Position numbers and translations under genes: made by a program
The notes under the pieces: generated by a model
The model's database searches: none
Seen by the model: the letters and a program-made list of their open reading frames with translations, nothing else
What the model was told of the DNA's origin: nothing
From: Bacteroidales bacterium
Lineage (GTDB): Bacteria; Bacteroidota; Bacteroidia; Bacteroidales; P3
DNA length: 64,000 nucleotides
NCBI GenBank assembly: GCA_017616895.1
Contig: JAFZXE010000010.1
Location: 1 to 64,000 of the forward strand
Direction of reading: 5' to 3'
Shown here: positions 17,301-24,767 of the stretch, piece by piece
Numbering within the stretch: the stretch's first letter is position 1
Layout: each line of letters starts with the position of its first letter

Positions 17301-17977
17301 TCCTTTTTATGGCATCTCCAAACCATCCACCCCAATTCAAATATCGCTACAACAGCGAAAAATACATAGTAATAGGGATGAGCCAAGCCGAACACAAAAG
17401 CGGTCACACCGAAAGCCACCGCCCAGACGTGGCGCCACGTCTGCATGTGGCACACCGAGAAGTAGAGCAGCATCGGGATGACGCAGTAGTAGCTAAGGGA
17501 GATATGTCCGCCCATCCTCAATAGTTGTGGCGACATCAGCGTTATTACCAAAGCGCTGCCGACGCTATACCACATAGGCAGCCGCAGTCGGGTAAGAAGC
17601 AGATAAAGGAATAGTGCACACAATATTACACCTACGATGATCCACAGATTCATCAGCGGGAGCACCGCCCGTTCTACATTCTGGACCCCCATGTTTCGCA
17701 ACAGTTGCAGCGGCATCGCGATCCAAGGTTGCAGGCCGCTGTAGGTGTAGTGTTCTCCCTGCGGGTAGTTCATCGCATGACTCACCATCAGGTCGTCATC
17801 GTGGGCGGCATGATAGGTGGTGGTATATAGGTCTTTGATGAAGTCTGTACCGACAGATGTGAAGAAATTGGTCTTCCATCCACCGCCTAGCCAATCGAAG
17901 CCCCACAGGAGACCAAACAATAGAATAGCCGCCACCGTGGTGGCGACTATTCCTATAATATGATTATGCTGACGCAT
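14393..17977 (-). CDS. Polytopic membrane protein fused to a GH5-like glycoside hydrolase
   Basis: This 1194-residue protein has three parts. Residues about 1-460 hold ten or more hydrophobic helices and resemble large polytopic glycosyltransferase-like or YfhO-like membrane proteins. About 480-720 is a soluble linker. About 725-1060 is a (beta/alpha)8 hydrolase of the GH5 type: FNAVRVCLD, then YDFMNEPL (acid/base glutamate near 880) and WMVGETGLPS (nucleophile glutamate near 966). About 1095-1160 is a carboxypeptidase-regulatory-like beta domain (TGTVVDDKGRPVEGAVI). The start codon overlaps the stop of the M16 protease gene (TAATG), predicting coupling. The hydrolase would face the periplasm. 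Substrate unknown; membrane-lipid-linked or surface glycan is a guess. Confidence 0.75.
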   Translation of the reverse strand: MRQHNHIIGIVATTVAAILLFGLLWGFDWLGGGWKTNFFTSVGTDFIKDLYTTTYHAAHDDDLMVSHAMNYPQGEHYTYSGLQPWIAMPLQLLRNMGVQNVERAVLPLMNLWIIVGVILCALFLYLLLTRLRLPMWYSVGSALVITLMSPQLLRMGGHISLSYYCVIPMLLYFSVCHMQTWRHVWAVAFGVTAFVFGLAHPYYYVFFAVVAIFELGWMVWRCHKKDVRWQRCAVSFLLQFVLPTTLFLVATSIGIPEGERNPVPFGYYKYMASIEGLMLPYAKWYCDNHSRLFGEVNWEGCSYIGLVADVVAIILLFLALRALFSRRRRKDFNATGNTELNVLLVASVALLIYALGVPLRWLPRNFATYLPSMLLHIRALARLEWLFCYVIGIVASYMLYHWWLRNKQTGRTVIFVLAIVIACTEALAGNLKNKAWYGYNRWEDWVDYDNQLPQNAWMQNFDTERYQALLCMPGFNIGSELTDLYPDLDLYKRCAMISVRTGLPQICNYNSRGVIRQAWDRVALTRTAWNDFDLVQQLPSNRPLLVVASNDSTKLSSTEKMLLQEASLINVFSDVSLYELPISAFKTVTRKTQDDLRKRRTQAISNNYVTSPDVIGDVHKKLTLIDCDLLDAECQELSFWMTPILTPQYGQCWWWITLSGEGVKDQTSMGWILADSLAAVDTRLNKGMLRFRLDVPKGYSHVKMEVRNRYMKPSVAHFQQIMLRPVDVDIATTMGDTLLLNNIPVPNHDVAKYVYINRAGFYADGKPWFPFMLNYKAFYSDGEVVPAPWYTGSGIREHFDTIASWGFNAVRVCLDVMGEGGDTAAMYAATRRMVQQADSAGLRVMLLIKPPLDDYWKAYTIGLLRSLADMPALWAYDFMNEPLYFDPVPDRPKEDAVKIVREWRDMVRRYAPHQLFTVATAEPIEVFEWDPSMLPVDFIEMHTYHPLRVQAEMWWYSHYCDKPWMVGETGLPSDGDSVSYSDQARFMKETYLYARANGAIGYGWWEFQDCPSGVNFEAQYTGLRDAQGRRKWNISNLFDKMDLSDKSYKSDQPVNYYNMLAYRNLATTGTVVDDKGRPVEGAVIRGWNDDWSVGVNTYSDSKGRFRLVSNDICTHFEVSAPGYSRVKFDNAKLFPTNLSLLDRQREYQSIPLTGWNLWYNSEPTNKDELSSNKKDFAAEKALSRSLGTVKLKRL
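14421..14462 (+). terminator. Terminator inside the 3' end of the convergent gene
   Basis: AGACTTCG pairs with CGAAGTCT and is followed by TTTTTTATT on the plus strand, 30 bp after the stop at 14389. It lies inside the coding sequence of the convergent minus-strand gene, whose stop is only 4 bp from the plus-strand stop. Confidence 0.55.
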
Positions 17978-20898
17978 TAATATCCAAAGATGTCTTCAAG
18001 TTTCAGTTTCTTCACCTTGCCGAACTTGGCGAGGGCGTTGAAGTCCATATCGGCTTCCTTGCCGAGGCACATATAGACTTTCTTCTGACCTTTGATATAC
18101 TTCTTGTTGAAGTCGATGACGTTCTGCATGGTCACCTTCGGATAGGCCTCGAAGAGTATCTTGGCGCGCGGTTTCTTCGGGTCGAAGCCCATCTTCTCGT
18201 AATAGAGGTAGCTGTTGATGATGCCCATCTTGGTGGTGCGCGAGGTGCGTATGCCGCTTATCTCGGCATCCTTGGCCATAGCGAAGTTGGCTTCGGCCAC
18301 AGGCATCTGGTCAAACAGCTCGTTGAAGGCGTTCATGGCGTCTATCAGCTTGTCGTTCTGTGTGGCTATGATGGCTGCGTTGGTGAAGTAGCCGTCCTTG
18401 TCGTTAGGTGTGGCGTAGTAGCTCTGCGCGCTGTAGGCCAACGAGCGTTTCTCACGCATCTCCTGGAAGACGATGGCGTTCATCGAACCGCCGAAGTACT
18501 CGTTGAAGATGTCCATCACGGCTTCGTTCTTGGTGTTGAACTTCTCGCCGCGGAAGTGCTCGCGCATATAGGTCTGGTTGGCATTGTAATCAACAAAATA
18601 GACGGTGTTCTCGCTAACTGCCTTCGGAGTGATTTTCTTGTTGGCGGGAGCCTTCTGCAACTTGGCAGGGGTCTTATGTATGCTGGCGATGGTCTTGGCG
18701 ATGATGTCGTCGGGTTCGGGACCATAGAAGAGCACGCGGTGCTGATAGCCGCAGAGCGAGTGGAGCGCGTCGGTGAGCTGGCTGCACTTCATCTCTTTCA
18801 GCTGTGCCTCGCTCAGCATGTCTTTCGAGGGGCTGTCCTCGCCATAGATGCCGTAGTTGCCCAGCGCGCGGAAACAGCTCTGCTGGTTGTGCTTGGCGTT
18901 CTCGCGGCCTTTCAGTATGCGAGCCACAAGCATCTGCAGCGCCTGGTCGTTGGGTTGTGCGTCGTTTACAATCTCCTCCACGAGCTTCATGGCGGCCTCC
19001 ATATTCTCGCTCAAGCCGCTGATGCTTATGTTGATATTCTCAGCTCCCACGCTCACACTGTAGTTGCAGGCGAGTTTGTAGAATTCCTCCTGCAGCTGCT
19101 CGGGAGTGTGCTTCGAGGTGCCGAGGTAGTCGAGCACATCGGCTGCCAGGTCGAGAGTCTTTCCCAACTGACCGGCACGCTCGCCGAAGTCGAAACGATA
19201 GACGAGGTTGAAGGTCTTGTTCTCCTTGTTCTGCACATACAGCATCTCGGTGCCGTTAGACAGTTTGCGCTTGGTCATGTCTTTCGAGAAATCGACGAAG
19301 ACAGGCTCGATAGGAGTCACCTGACGGGCTTTGATATCTTTCAGGAAAGCGCTCTCGTTGTCGCGACCCACCTCGATAGGAGTGATGGGAGGCTTGGAGA
19401 CCTTGAGTATCGGCTCGGGTTCGCCCTGCAGCTTGTTCACGATAACGTAGTTGTTGTCCTTGAACAGACGGTTGGCGAAATCCACAATTTCTTTCTTCGT
19501 AATCTTCGAGAGCTCGTTTATCTCGTTGCACACATCGCCCCAGTTGCGGTGTTCTACGAAAGCGTAGGCCATCTGGCTGGCGCGGCTGTTGTTGCTCTCG
19601 GCGCGTTTCATGATGGAGAGCTTCATGTTGTTGATGGCGGCTTCGAGCATCCAGTCGTCGAATTTGCCTTGCTTCACCAGCGCAATCTGCTCGTCAAACA
19701 GTGCCTGCACCTGCTCGAGGGTCTGACCCTGCATAGGCTGACCGCCGAACATGAATGCACCGTAGTCGTTCAGCGTATAGGTGCCTGCGTAGGCGCCCAT
19801 GCACTTCTGCTGCTGGTTGATATTCAGGTCGATAAGACCGCATTTGCCGTTGTTCAGCACACTCTCCAGCAGGTCGGCCAGCATGGCGTCATGACTGCCG
19901 TTGCCGCTGTCCAGACGGTAGGCGCGGATGGTGTTCTCAGCGTCAAGGCCGGTGACGGTCTTGGTGATGACGCTGGTGATAGGCTGCTCGCGCTCGAACT
20001 TCAGCTCAGGCACGTTGCCAGGCTTCATGTTGCCCCAGTACTTGTCGATAATCTTGATAGCCTCGTCGGGGTCGAAATCGCCGGCCATGCTGATGCAGAT
20101 GTTGTTAGGCACATAGTAGGTGGCTACGAAGTTGCGTATGTTCCTCATCGAAGGGTTCTTCAGGTGCTCCTGGCTTCCGAGGGTTGTCTGGTTGCCGTAG
20201 GGATGATGCGGGAAGAGGGCGGCGAACATCGCCTCGTTGGCCTTGCGGTTGTCCTTTGTGAGGCTCATGTTCTTCTCCTCGTAGATGGTCTCCAGCTCGG
20301 TGTGGAACAGACGCAGCACCAGGTTCTGGAAACGGTCGGCCTGTATCTCACACCAGGTCTCAATCTGGTTGTTGGGTATGTTCTCCACATACATCGTGTA
20401 GTCGTTCGATGTGAAGGCGTTGGTGCCCGTCGAGCCGATGGCGGTCATCGCCTTGTCGTACTCGTTGGCGACGGCGATCTTCGAAGCCTCGTAGCTCAAG
20501 CTGTCGATTTTATGGTAGATGGCGGCGCGGGTTGTGGCGTCGTCAAACATACGGTAAGCCTCAAACAGGTCTTCAATCTTCTGTATCAAAACTTTCTCCT
20601 TCTCCCAGTCGGTGGTGCCGAGCTTCTGGGTACCCTTGAACATCATGTGCTCGAGATAGTGAGCCAAACCCGTCGTCTCGTGCGGGTCGTTGCGCGAGCC
20701 GGCGCGTACTGCGATATAGGTCTGCACCTTAGGCGCATCCTTATAGACGCTCATAAAAACTTTCAACCCGTTGTCGAGCGTATATTCACGCACACCCAGC
20801 GGGTCGTTCGGATAGGTCTTGTACGAATACTTCTGTGCCGACACCGTCCCGGCAAACAGGACGAACAGCATCAAGACTAATGACAAACGTTGTTTCAT
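17977..20898 (-). CDS. M16-family zinc metallopeptidase (insulinase/pitrilysin type)
   Basis: A secreted or periplasmic peptidase of 973 residues with a signal peptide (about 1-21, ending TVSAQ). The inverted zinc motif HYLEH is at 80-84 (H80, H84 ligands, E83 catalytic) in GLAHYLEHMMFKGT, and the downstream glutamate ligand lies in ETIYEEKN near 203-208. A second M16 half (about 510-970) lacks the motif, as usual for two-domain members where it helps enclose the peptide. The family degrades peptides in a closed chamber. The gene is upstream of and overlaps the membrane/GH5 fusion gene by one base. Confidence 0.93.
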   Translation of the reverse strand: MKQRLSLVLMLFVLFAGTVSAQKYSYKTYPNDPLGVREYTLDNGLKVFMSVYKDAPKVQTYIAVRAGSRNDPHETTGLAHYLEHMMFKGTQKLGTTDWEKEKVLIQKIEDLFEAYRMFDDATTRAAIYHKIDSLSYEASKIAVANEYDKAMTAIGSTGTNAFTSNDYTMYVENIPNNQIETWCEIQADRFQNLVLRLFHTELETIYEEKNMSLTKDNRKANEAMFAALFPHHPYGNQTTLGSQEHLKNPSMRNIRNFVATYYVPNNICISMAGDFDPDEAIKIIDKYWGNMKPGNVPELKFEREQPITSVITKTVTGLDAENTIRAYRLDSGNGSHDAMLADLLESVLNNGKCGLIDLNINQQQKCMGAYAGTYTLNDYGAFMFGGQPMQGQTLEQVQALFDEQIALVKQGKFDDWMLEAAINNMKLSIMKRAESNNSRASQMAYAFVEHRNWGDVCNEINELSKITKKEIVDFANRLFKDNNYVIVNKLQGEPEPILKVSKPPITPIEVGRDNESAFLKDIKARQVTPIEPVFVDFSKDMTKRKLSNGTEMLYVQNKENKTFNLVYRFDFGERAGQLGKTLDLAADVLDYLGTSKHTPEQLQEEFYKLACNYSVSVGAENINISISGLSENMEAAMKLVEEIVNDAQPNDQALQMLVARILKGRENAKHNQQSCFRALGNYGIYGEDSPSKDMLSEAQLKEMKCSQLTDALHSLCGYQHRVLFYGPEPDDIIAKTIASIHKTPAKLQKAPANKKITPKAVSENTVYFVDYNANQTYMREHFRGEKFNTKNEAVMDIFNEYFGGSMNAIVFQEMREKRSLAYSAQSYYATPNDKDGYFTNAAIIATQNDKLIDAMNAFNELFDQMPVAEANFAMAKDAEISGIRTSRTTKMGIINSYLYYEKMGFDPKKPRAKILFEAYPKVTMQNVIDFNKKYIKGQKKVYMCLGKEADMDFNALAKFGKVKKLKLEDIFGY

Positions 20899-20957
20899 TG
20901 TGTTATGTTGTTAGTTAATAATTCAAATAATGTGCAAAACATTCAGCGATGGGGATT

Positions 20958-21116
20958 TTATAAGCCATATTTTTCGCGAAGTTCATCTTGTGCGACGAAT
21001 CGGCCAGCCTTATAATCCTCGTCCGACTCTTTTAATACAGCCGCAAACTCCTCTTTTGTATAAGTACAAGGTAGTTTAATACCACTAATCGTTGCTTCGA
21101 CATCAGCCATTTCCAT
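20958..21116 (-). CDS. Orphan antitoxin-like small protein
   Basis: A 52-residue protein starting MEMADVEATISGIKL. Its tail (TYTKEEFAAVLKESDEDYKA, then GRFVAQDELREKYGL) matches the C-terminal pattern of Bacteroidales type II antitoxins (K/E-rich helix, DYKAGR, DELR). No toxin gene follows: the next gene, 60 bp on, is the M16 protease. A longer frame up to 21230 encodes a hydrophobic stretch and is rejected because the upstream small gene overlaps there. It may be a remnant of a toxin-antitoxin locus or a protein acting on a distant toxin. Confidence 0.5.
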   Translation of the reverse strand: MEMADVEATISGIKLPCTYTKEEFAAVLKESDEDYKAGRFVAQDELREKYGL

Positions 21117-21258
21117 ATAATTTCTTCCTATAATAATAACGAAAACACTCATAAAAAATTGCATAATGGTCATAGCCGCACAAAGGCCAACTCTCAAAAA
21201 ACCTCTGATTATCAAACACAAGAATCTCATCCAATAATTTCAAATCATGCTTTTCCAT
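21103..21258 (-). CDS. Small unknown protein overlapping the antitoxin-like gene
   Basis: A 51-residue frame (MEKHDLKLLDEILVFDNQRF...) with many aromatic residues and a C-terminal YYYRKKLYGNG. Its end overlaps the start of the antitoxin-like gene by 14 bp in another frame. A three-unit 14-bp repeat abuts its ATG. I do not recognise a family. It could be the first gene of a two-gene module or the 5' part of one protein broken by a frameshift before MADVEATIS. Confidence 0.35.
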   Translation of the reverse strand: MEKHDLKLLDEILVFDNQRFFESWPLCGYDHYAIFYECFRYYYRKKLYGNG

Positions 21259-21290
21259 TACGGAAATTCCGTTACAGAAATTCCGTAATC
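21257..21290 (-). promoter_or_regulatory. Repeated operator-like sequence at the start of the antitoxin-like locus
   Basis: On the minus strand TTACGGAATTTC, TAACGGAATTTC and TAATGGAAAAGC follow each other with a 14-bp period, the last containing the start codon; GGAATTTCC is also partly palindromic. Such repeats next to a toxin-antitoxin-like gene often bind the antitoxin. Confidence 0.4.
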
Positions 21291-21311
21291 TAAAGTAAGC
21301 CGCATCAAAAA

Positions 21312-21342
21312 AAAAGAAGTGCCGGATTCGGAAATCCGGCAC
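21312..21342 (-). terminator. Terminator hairpin on the minus strand (copy 2 of the repeated hairpin)
   Basis: The same 24-bp stem-loop as after the toxin gene at 11799-11822 is here followed on the minus strand by CTTCTTTTTTTTT. No minus-strand gene ends here, so it may be carried along with the antitoxin-like locus. Confidence 0.65.
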
Positions 21343-21390
21343 AACGAGAAAATAATAACAGCAATATTCACCAATACAACACAAATTTAG

Positions 21391-21398
21391 TATCTTTG
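21391..21398 (+). promoter_or_regulatory. -7 box of the second structured leader
   Basis: TATCTTTG, giving a predicted start near 21405 and a leader of about 200 nt before the ATG at 21609. Confidence 0.65.
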
Positions 21399-21417
21399 CA
21401 ATCGGTTTCAAAGGAAA

Positions 21418-21590
21418 CCACGAAGCGTTATGCTCGTCTCTTGCTGGAAGGAACGTGAGAAATTCTATAGTACTGCAAGGACAAGAGTAACGGTTCACGC
21501 TCAAGCGTGGGCTGTTTTGCATCTTCTAAGTACAAGGTAATTCTCACGACCTCTTCCAGACGAAGTGGCATTCAGCGCCACGCTTCGTTT
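21418..21590 (+). ncRNA. Structured RNA leader or small RNA, type shared with 7071-7206
   Basis: An outer stem pairs ACGAAGCGT (21420-21428) with ACGCTTCGT (21580-21588). A long stem pairs CTGGAAG-ACGTGAGAA (21444-21462) with TTCTCACG-CTTCCAG (21541-21559), with GTACTGCAA/TTTTGCA and AGTAC pairs and a CACGCTCAAGCGTG hairpin inside. An alternative 3' hairpin (CGAAGTGGC with GCCACGCTTCG, 21561-21587) would compete with the outer stem and is followed by TTTGTT, so a switch between two folds is possible. Order of stems and the ACCTC internal loop match the leader at 7.1 kb. Function is unknown. Confidence 0.5.
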
Positions 21591-21608
21591 GTTAATTACC
21601 ACAGTACC

Positions 21609-22373
21609 ATGAAAAAATACTTCTTAATTCTCGTTATCAGCATAGTGTCGTCTATGTCGTCATTTGCGCAAGACACCATCATCTTACGTAATGGAGACGA
21701 AGTTGTAGCAAAGGTTACCGAAGTAAGCGACAATGAACTAAGATATTTACTTTGGAACAACCTCGATGGCCCGACCTACATAAAAAGGGTTTCTGATATT
21801 TATTCTGTGACATATAAAAGTGGGCATAAAGACTTTTTTGGGAATATAGACATCAGCAATAATGAAGAATTAGAGAAAGAAGGCGAACGTGTAAATGATG
21901 AGTTTTTTAAAATGTATTCGGAAAATGGGGCGATGAAAATGAGTGGAGGAATACTAAAAAAAGACTATTTGCAACAAATACTTTTAACGGACGAGTATGA
22001 GACATATACATCAGCACGCAAACAATATTGCATCGGGAAAGGATTTGTACTCTCAGGGGTTATGGTAAGCTCTGTTGGAGCTCTGTTACTTATAGGGGAA
22101 TCTGCTGTAGAATCGAATTATACCCCTTCTGAAAAAAAGGCACTTAATGCAGTTTCAATATCTGCAATAGTCGTTGGCTCTATTCTAGTGAACGTTGGAG
22201 TTCCTTTATGGGCAGTGGGGTCTGGTCGATTGCATTGGGTTGCAAGGAATTATAATAACCGTATGTCTGGTAATACTGTTTCATTGTCGGTAGAACCAAC
22301 GCTATTCCAATGTCCCAAAGAACTCGGAAATCAATCGACAGCTTATGGATTAGGTCTTACCTTGAATTTTTAA
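21609..22373 (+). CDS. Secreted/membrane hypothetical protein
   Basis: This 254-residue protein has a signal peptide (about 1-18, ending SSFAQ), a short beta-rich domain (DTIILRNGDEVVAKVTEVS, then LRYLLWNNLDGPTYIKRVSD) of a kind often seen in Bacteroidales envelope proteins, and two hydrophobic helices at about 145-165 and 175-200. The start at 21609 is chosen because it begins the signal peptide; an upstream frame from 21507 would run through the structured leader. Family and function are not recognised. The gene is the only one behind the second structured leader and ends in a hairpin overlapping its stop. Confidence 0.75.
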   Translation: MKKYFLILVISIVSSMSSFAQDTIILRNGDEVVAKVTEVSDNELRYLLWNNLDGPTYIKRVSDIYSVTYKSGHKDFFGNIDISNNEELEKEGERVNDEFFKMYSENGAMKMSGGILKKDYLQQILLTDEYETYTSARKQYCIGKGFVLSGVMVSSVGALLLIGESAVESNYTPSEKKALNAVSISAIVVGSILVNVGVPLWAVGSGRLHWVARNYNNRMSGNTVSLSVEPTLFQCPKELGNQSTAYGLGLTLNF

Positions 22374-22384
22374 CAAGGTTTTTA
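22359..22384 (+). terminator. Terminator overlapping the stop codon
   Basis: ACCTTG pairs with CAAGGT around AATTTTTAA, followed by TTTTT. The stem begins inside the last codons of the gene. Confidence 0.7.
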
Positions 22385-22612
22385 ATAACCTTTCCGCCGC
22401 TATCTATCTTGTGTCCCAAAACGCCATATCCAAAATCCTTATTGACTATTGACTAATGACTGATTTAACATCCAACAACCAAATTTGACCTATTTCTTCA
22501 AAAATTCTGACATATTTCTTTCCCAAGAATACAATATCATACCTTCCCCCTCGTTCCTTATTATATCTTTGATATAATACCCCCAACGATTTTATTCAAA
22601 TAGAGTCCTCTC

Positions 22613-22792
22613 CTAATTCTAAGGTAATTCTAGGGTAACTCTAGGATAATTCTAGGGTAATTCTAGGTCAACCCCGACTCAACTCCGACTTAACTCTGAC
22701 TTAACTCCCAAGAAACTCCGCATTAACTCCCAACTAACTCCGCATTAACTCCGCACCAACTCCCAACCAACTCCCAATCAACTCCCAACAAG
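22613..22792 (+). repeat. Degenerate tandem repeat array, 10-12 bp period
   Basis: The left part has five TTCTAGGGTAA-type units like those at 6755-6811; the right part passes into about eleven units of AACTCCGACTT, AACTCCGCATT and AACTCCCAACC. The whole 600-bp stretch from 22385 to 22988 holds no protein gene that I can support. Confidence 0.85.
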
Positions 22793-22988
22793 CCAACCTC
22801 GACATCCCCCCATCCTCAAATCAGCAATCAATCAATCTAGTGCTTCTAGTTTTTCTAGGGCATCTATCCAACCGCAACCAACTCCATACTTAAACCCCAA
22901 CCCAATCACCAAAATTAACATTTATAAAGATTTCCTGAAAAATAAAAGCCACATCGTGCCGTTTATTATTGGTATTAATGTGCATTAT

Positions 22989-24002
22989 ATGCAAAACAAA
23001 GTTCTGATAATCTATACTGGCGGCACTATCGGTATGGTGCAGGGCAAGGACGGCTCGCTTCACCCCTTCGCTCTCGAGGGCATCTATCAAGCTGTGCCTC
23101 AGCTGGAAATGTGCGACTACAAGATTGACTCGTGTCAGCTCGACAACATCATCGACTCGTCGAACATGACGCCCAAAGTGTGGGTGGATATAGCCGAGAT
23201 AATCGAACGCGAGTACGCCAACTACGACGGATTCCTGGTGCTTCACGGCACCGACACGATGGCCTACACCGCCTCGGCTCTGAGCTTCATGCTCGAAAAC
23301 CTGGGCAAGCCTGTGGTGCTGACGGGAAGCCAGCTGCCGCTCGGCATGCTGCGCAGCGACGGCCGTGAGAACATCATCAGCGCCCTCGAAATTGTCGCAG
23401 GGAAAGAGGTGATGATTCCTGAGGTGTGCGTCTTCTTCGAAAACCGCCTGTATCGCGGCAACCGCAGCACGAAGGTCAGCGCCGAGAACTTCGACGCCTT
23501 CAAGTCATACAACTACCCCTCGCTGGCCAAGGTGGGAATCACGATGACCTATAAAAACCACCTCATCATGCCGCAACCGGAGGGAGCCCTGAAGGTGTGG
23601 AAGCGGTTTGACGAGCACATCGCGGTGCTGAAGCTGTTCCCCGGAATCACCAAAGAGCTGGTTGACAGCATACTTCATACACCAGGACTCAAAGGAGCCA
23701 TAATCGAGGCCTACGGCTCGGGCAACGCCCTCACCGAAGAGTGGTTCATCAACTCGCTGCAGGACGCCATCCATCGCGGCATCGTGCTCATGGATGTAAC
23801 CCAGTGCAAAGCCGGCTCGGTGAAGCTACGCCAATACGCGGCCAGCTGCGATATGGAGCGCATCGGCGTCATCAGCGGTCACGACATCACCATCGAAGCC
23901 GCCGTCACCAAGATGATGCACGTGCTCGGCAACTACGGCAATGACGCCGAAAGAGTCAGAAGAATGCTCGAAACCCCGCTGCGCGGAGAGATGGAAATGT
24001 AA
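22989..24002 (+). CDS. ansA: L-asparaginase, type I
   Basis: The enzyme (337 aa) hydrolyses asparagine to aspartate and ammonia. Both catalytic threonine motifs are present: IYTGGTIGM with T13 and LHGTDTMAYTAS with T88-D89, followed by VLTGSQLPLGMLRSDGREN and the lysine-containing loop. No signal peptide is seen, so it is the cytoplasmic type I form. ATG at 22989 was chosen; a GTG at 22956 would add 11 residues (PFIIGINVHY) that do not resemble the family. It is followed by porT after 12 bp, with which it may share a transcript. Confidence 0.92.
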   Translation: MQNKVLIIYTGGTIGMVQGKDGSLHPFALEGIYQAVPQLEMCDYKIDSCQLDNIIDSSNMTPKVWVDIAEIIEREYANYDGFLVLHGTDTMAYTASALSFMLENLGKPVVLTGSQLPLGMLRSDGRENIISALEIVAGKEVMIPEVCVFFENRLYRGNRSTKVSAENFDAFKSYNYPSLAKVGITMTYKNHLIMPQPEGALKVWKRFDEHIAVLKLFPGITKELVDSILHTPGLKGAIIEAYGSGNALTEEWFINSLQDAIHRGIVLMDVTQCKAGSVKLRQYAASCDMERIGVISGHDITIEAAVTKMMHVLGNYGNDAERVRRMLETPLRGEMEM

Positions 24003-24014
24003 CAACAACAGATA

Positions 24015-24722
24015 TTGCGCCGACTCTCGCTCATAATACTCCTCGTCTGCCTAAGCCTTAGCGCCCACAGCCAGATAAACAACCTCAGCTCGTTCGACGG
24101 GCGTCTGCTGCACTATGGCATACAGGTGGGCTATACGCAGTCGAAGTTCGACCTCAAGTTCTCGGAGAACAGCGCGCTGAGGGATTCGATGCAGGGAGTC
24201 ACCTCATACTACAACGCCGGCTTCCACATAGCCGTCATCGGAGACCTCCGCATCTGGAAGTATTTCAACCTGAGGCTTCTGCCGGGCGTGACAATCATCA
24301 ACCGCGAGCTCAGCTATTCGTGGGAACACGCCTTCTTCGACGCACACCCGCATCTGGACATACGACGCAACGTCGAAAGCGTCTATGGCGAAATACCGTT
24401 GGAGTTCCGCTACCGCGCTATGCGTTGGCGCAACTTCCGTCCTTACATCACAGGCGGCATAACATACGGCTTCGATTTCGCATCTCTGCGCAAGAACAAG
24501 AACAATAACGACGAAGCCATCGTGAGACTCAACCCCCACGAGGTGCACTACACCGTCGGCGTCGGATTGGACTTCTTCCTCAAATACGTCAAGTTCGCCA
24601 TCGACCTCAAAGCCGGCTTCGGCATCATCAACCTATGGGTCGAGGACGACGACATATACAGCCGCTCAGCCGACTACCTGAAGTCGAGGACCTTGATGAT
24701 CAGCTTCACGTTTGAGGGGTGA
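24015..24722 (+). CDS. porT: PorT-family outer-membrane beta-barrel protein
   Basis: A 235-residue protein with a signal peptide (about 1-19, ending SAHSQ) followed by alternating strands typical of an eight-strand outer-membrane barrel (LLHYGIQVGYTQSKFDLKF, RIWKYFNLRLLPGV, YGEIPLEFRYRA, FRPYITGGITYGFDF, LDFFLKYVKFAIDLK). The pattern and size match PorT, a component needed for type IX secretion in Porphyromonas gingivalis. No ATG precedes the signal peptide; the only plausible start is TTG at 24015, in the same frame as and 12 bp after the asparaginase stop. It fits the T9SS-tailed proteins encoded elsewhere in this window. Confidence 0.8.
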   Translation: MRRLSLIILLVCLSLSAHSQINNLSSFDGRLLHYGIQVGYTQSKFDLKFSENSALRDSMQGVTSYYNAGFHIAVIGDLRIWKYFNLRLLPGVTIINRELSYSWEHAFFDAHPHLDIRRNVESVYGEIPLEFRYRAMRWRNFRPYITGGITYGFDFASLRKNKNNNDEAIVRLNPHEVHYTVGVGLDFFLKYVKFAIDLKAGFGIINLWVEDDDIYSRSADYLKSRTLMISFTFEG

Positions 24723-24757
24723 TTAGCAGTCAGCGGTCAGCAGTTAGCAGTTAGTGG
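24723..24757 (+). repeat. Short tandem repeat of the AGCAGTC / AGCGGTC family (7-bp units)
   Basis: TTAGCAGTCAGCGGTCAGCA continues with GTTAGCAGTTAG. Further copies lie at 39751-39787, 41079-41126, 56098-56160 and, inside rnr, 57391-57430. Confidence 0.8.
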
Positions 24758-24767
24758 ACAGTAATTT

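Noticed and set aside
18556-20880. Long plus-strand frame of 774 codons opposite the M16 protease
   Set aside because: Antisense shadow; no recognised motif and biased composition.
21507-21608. Upstream start for the 21609 gene
   Set aside because: The added residues run through the structured RNA leader and the signal peptide begins at 21609.
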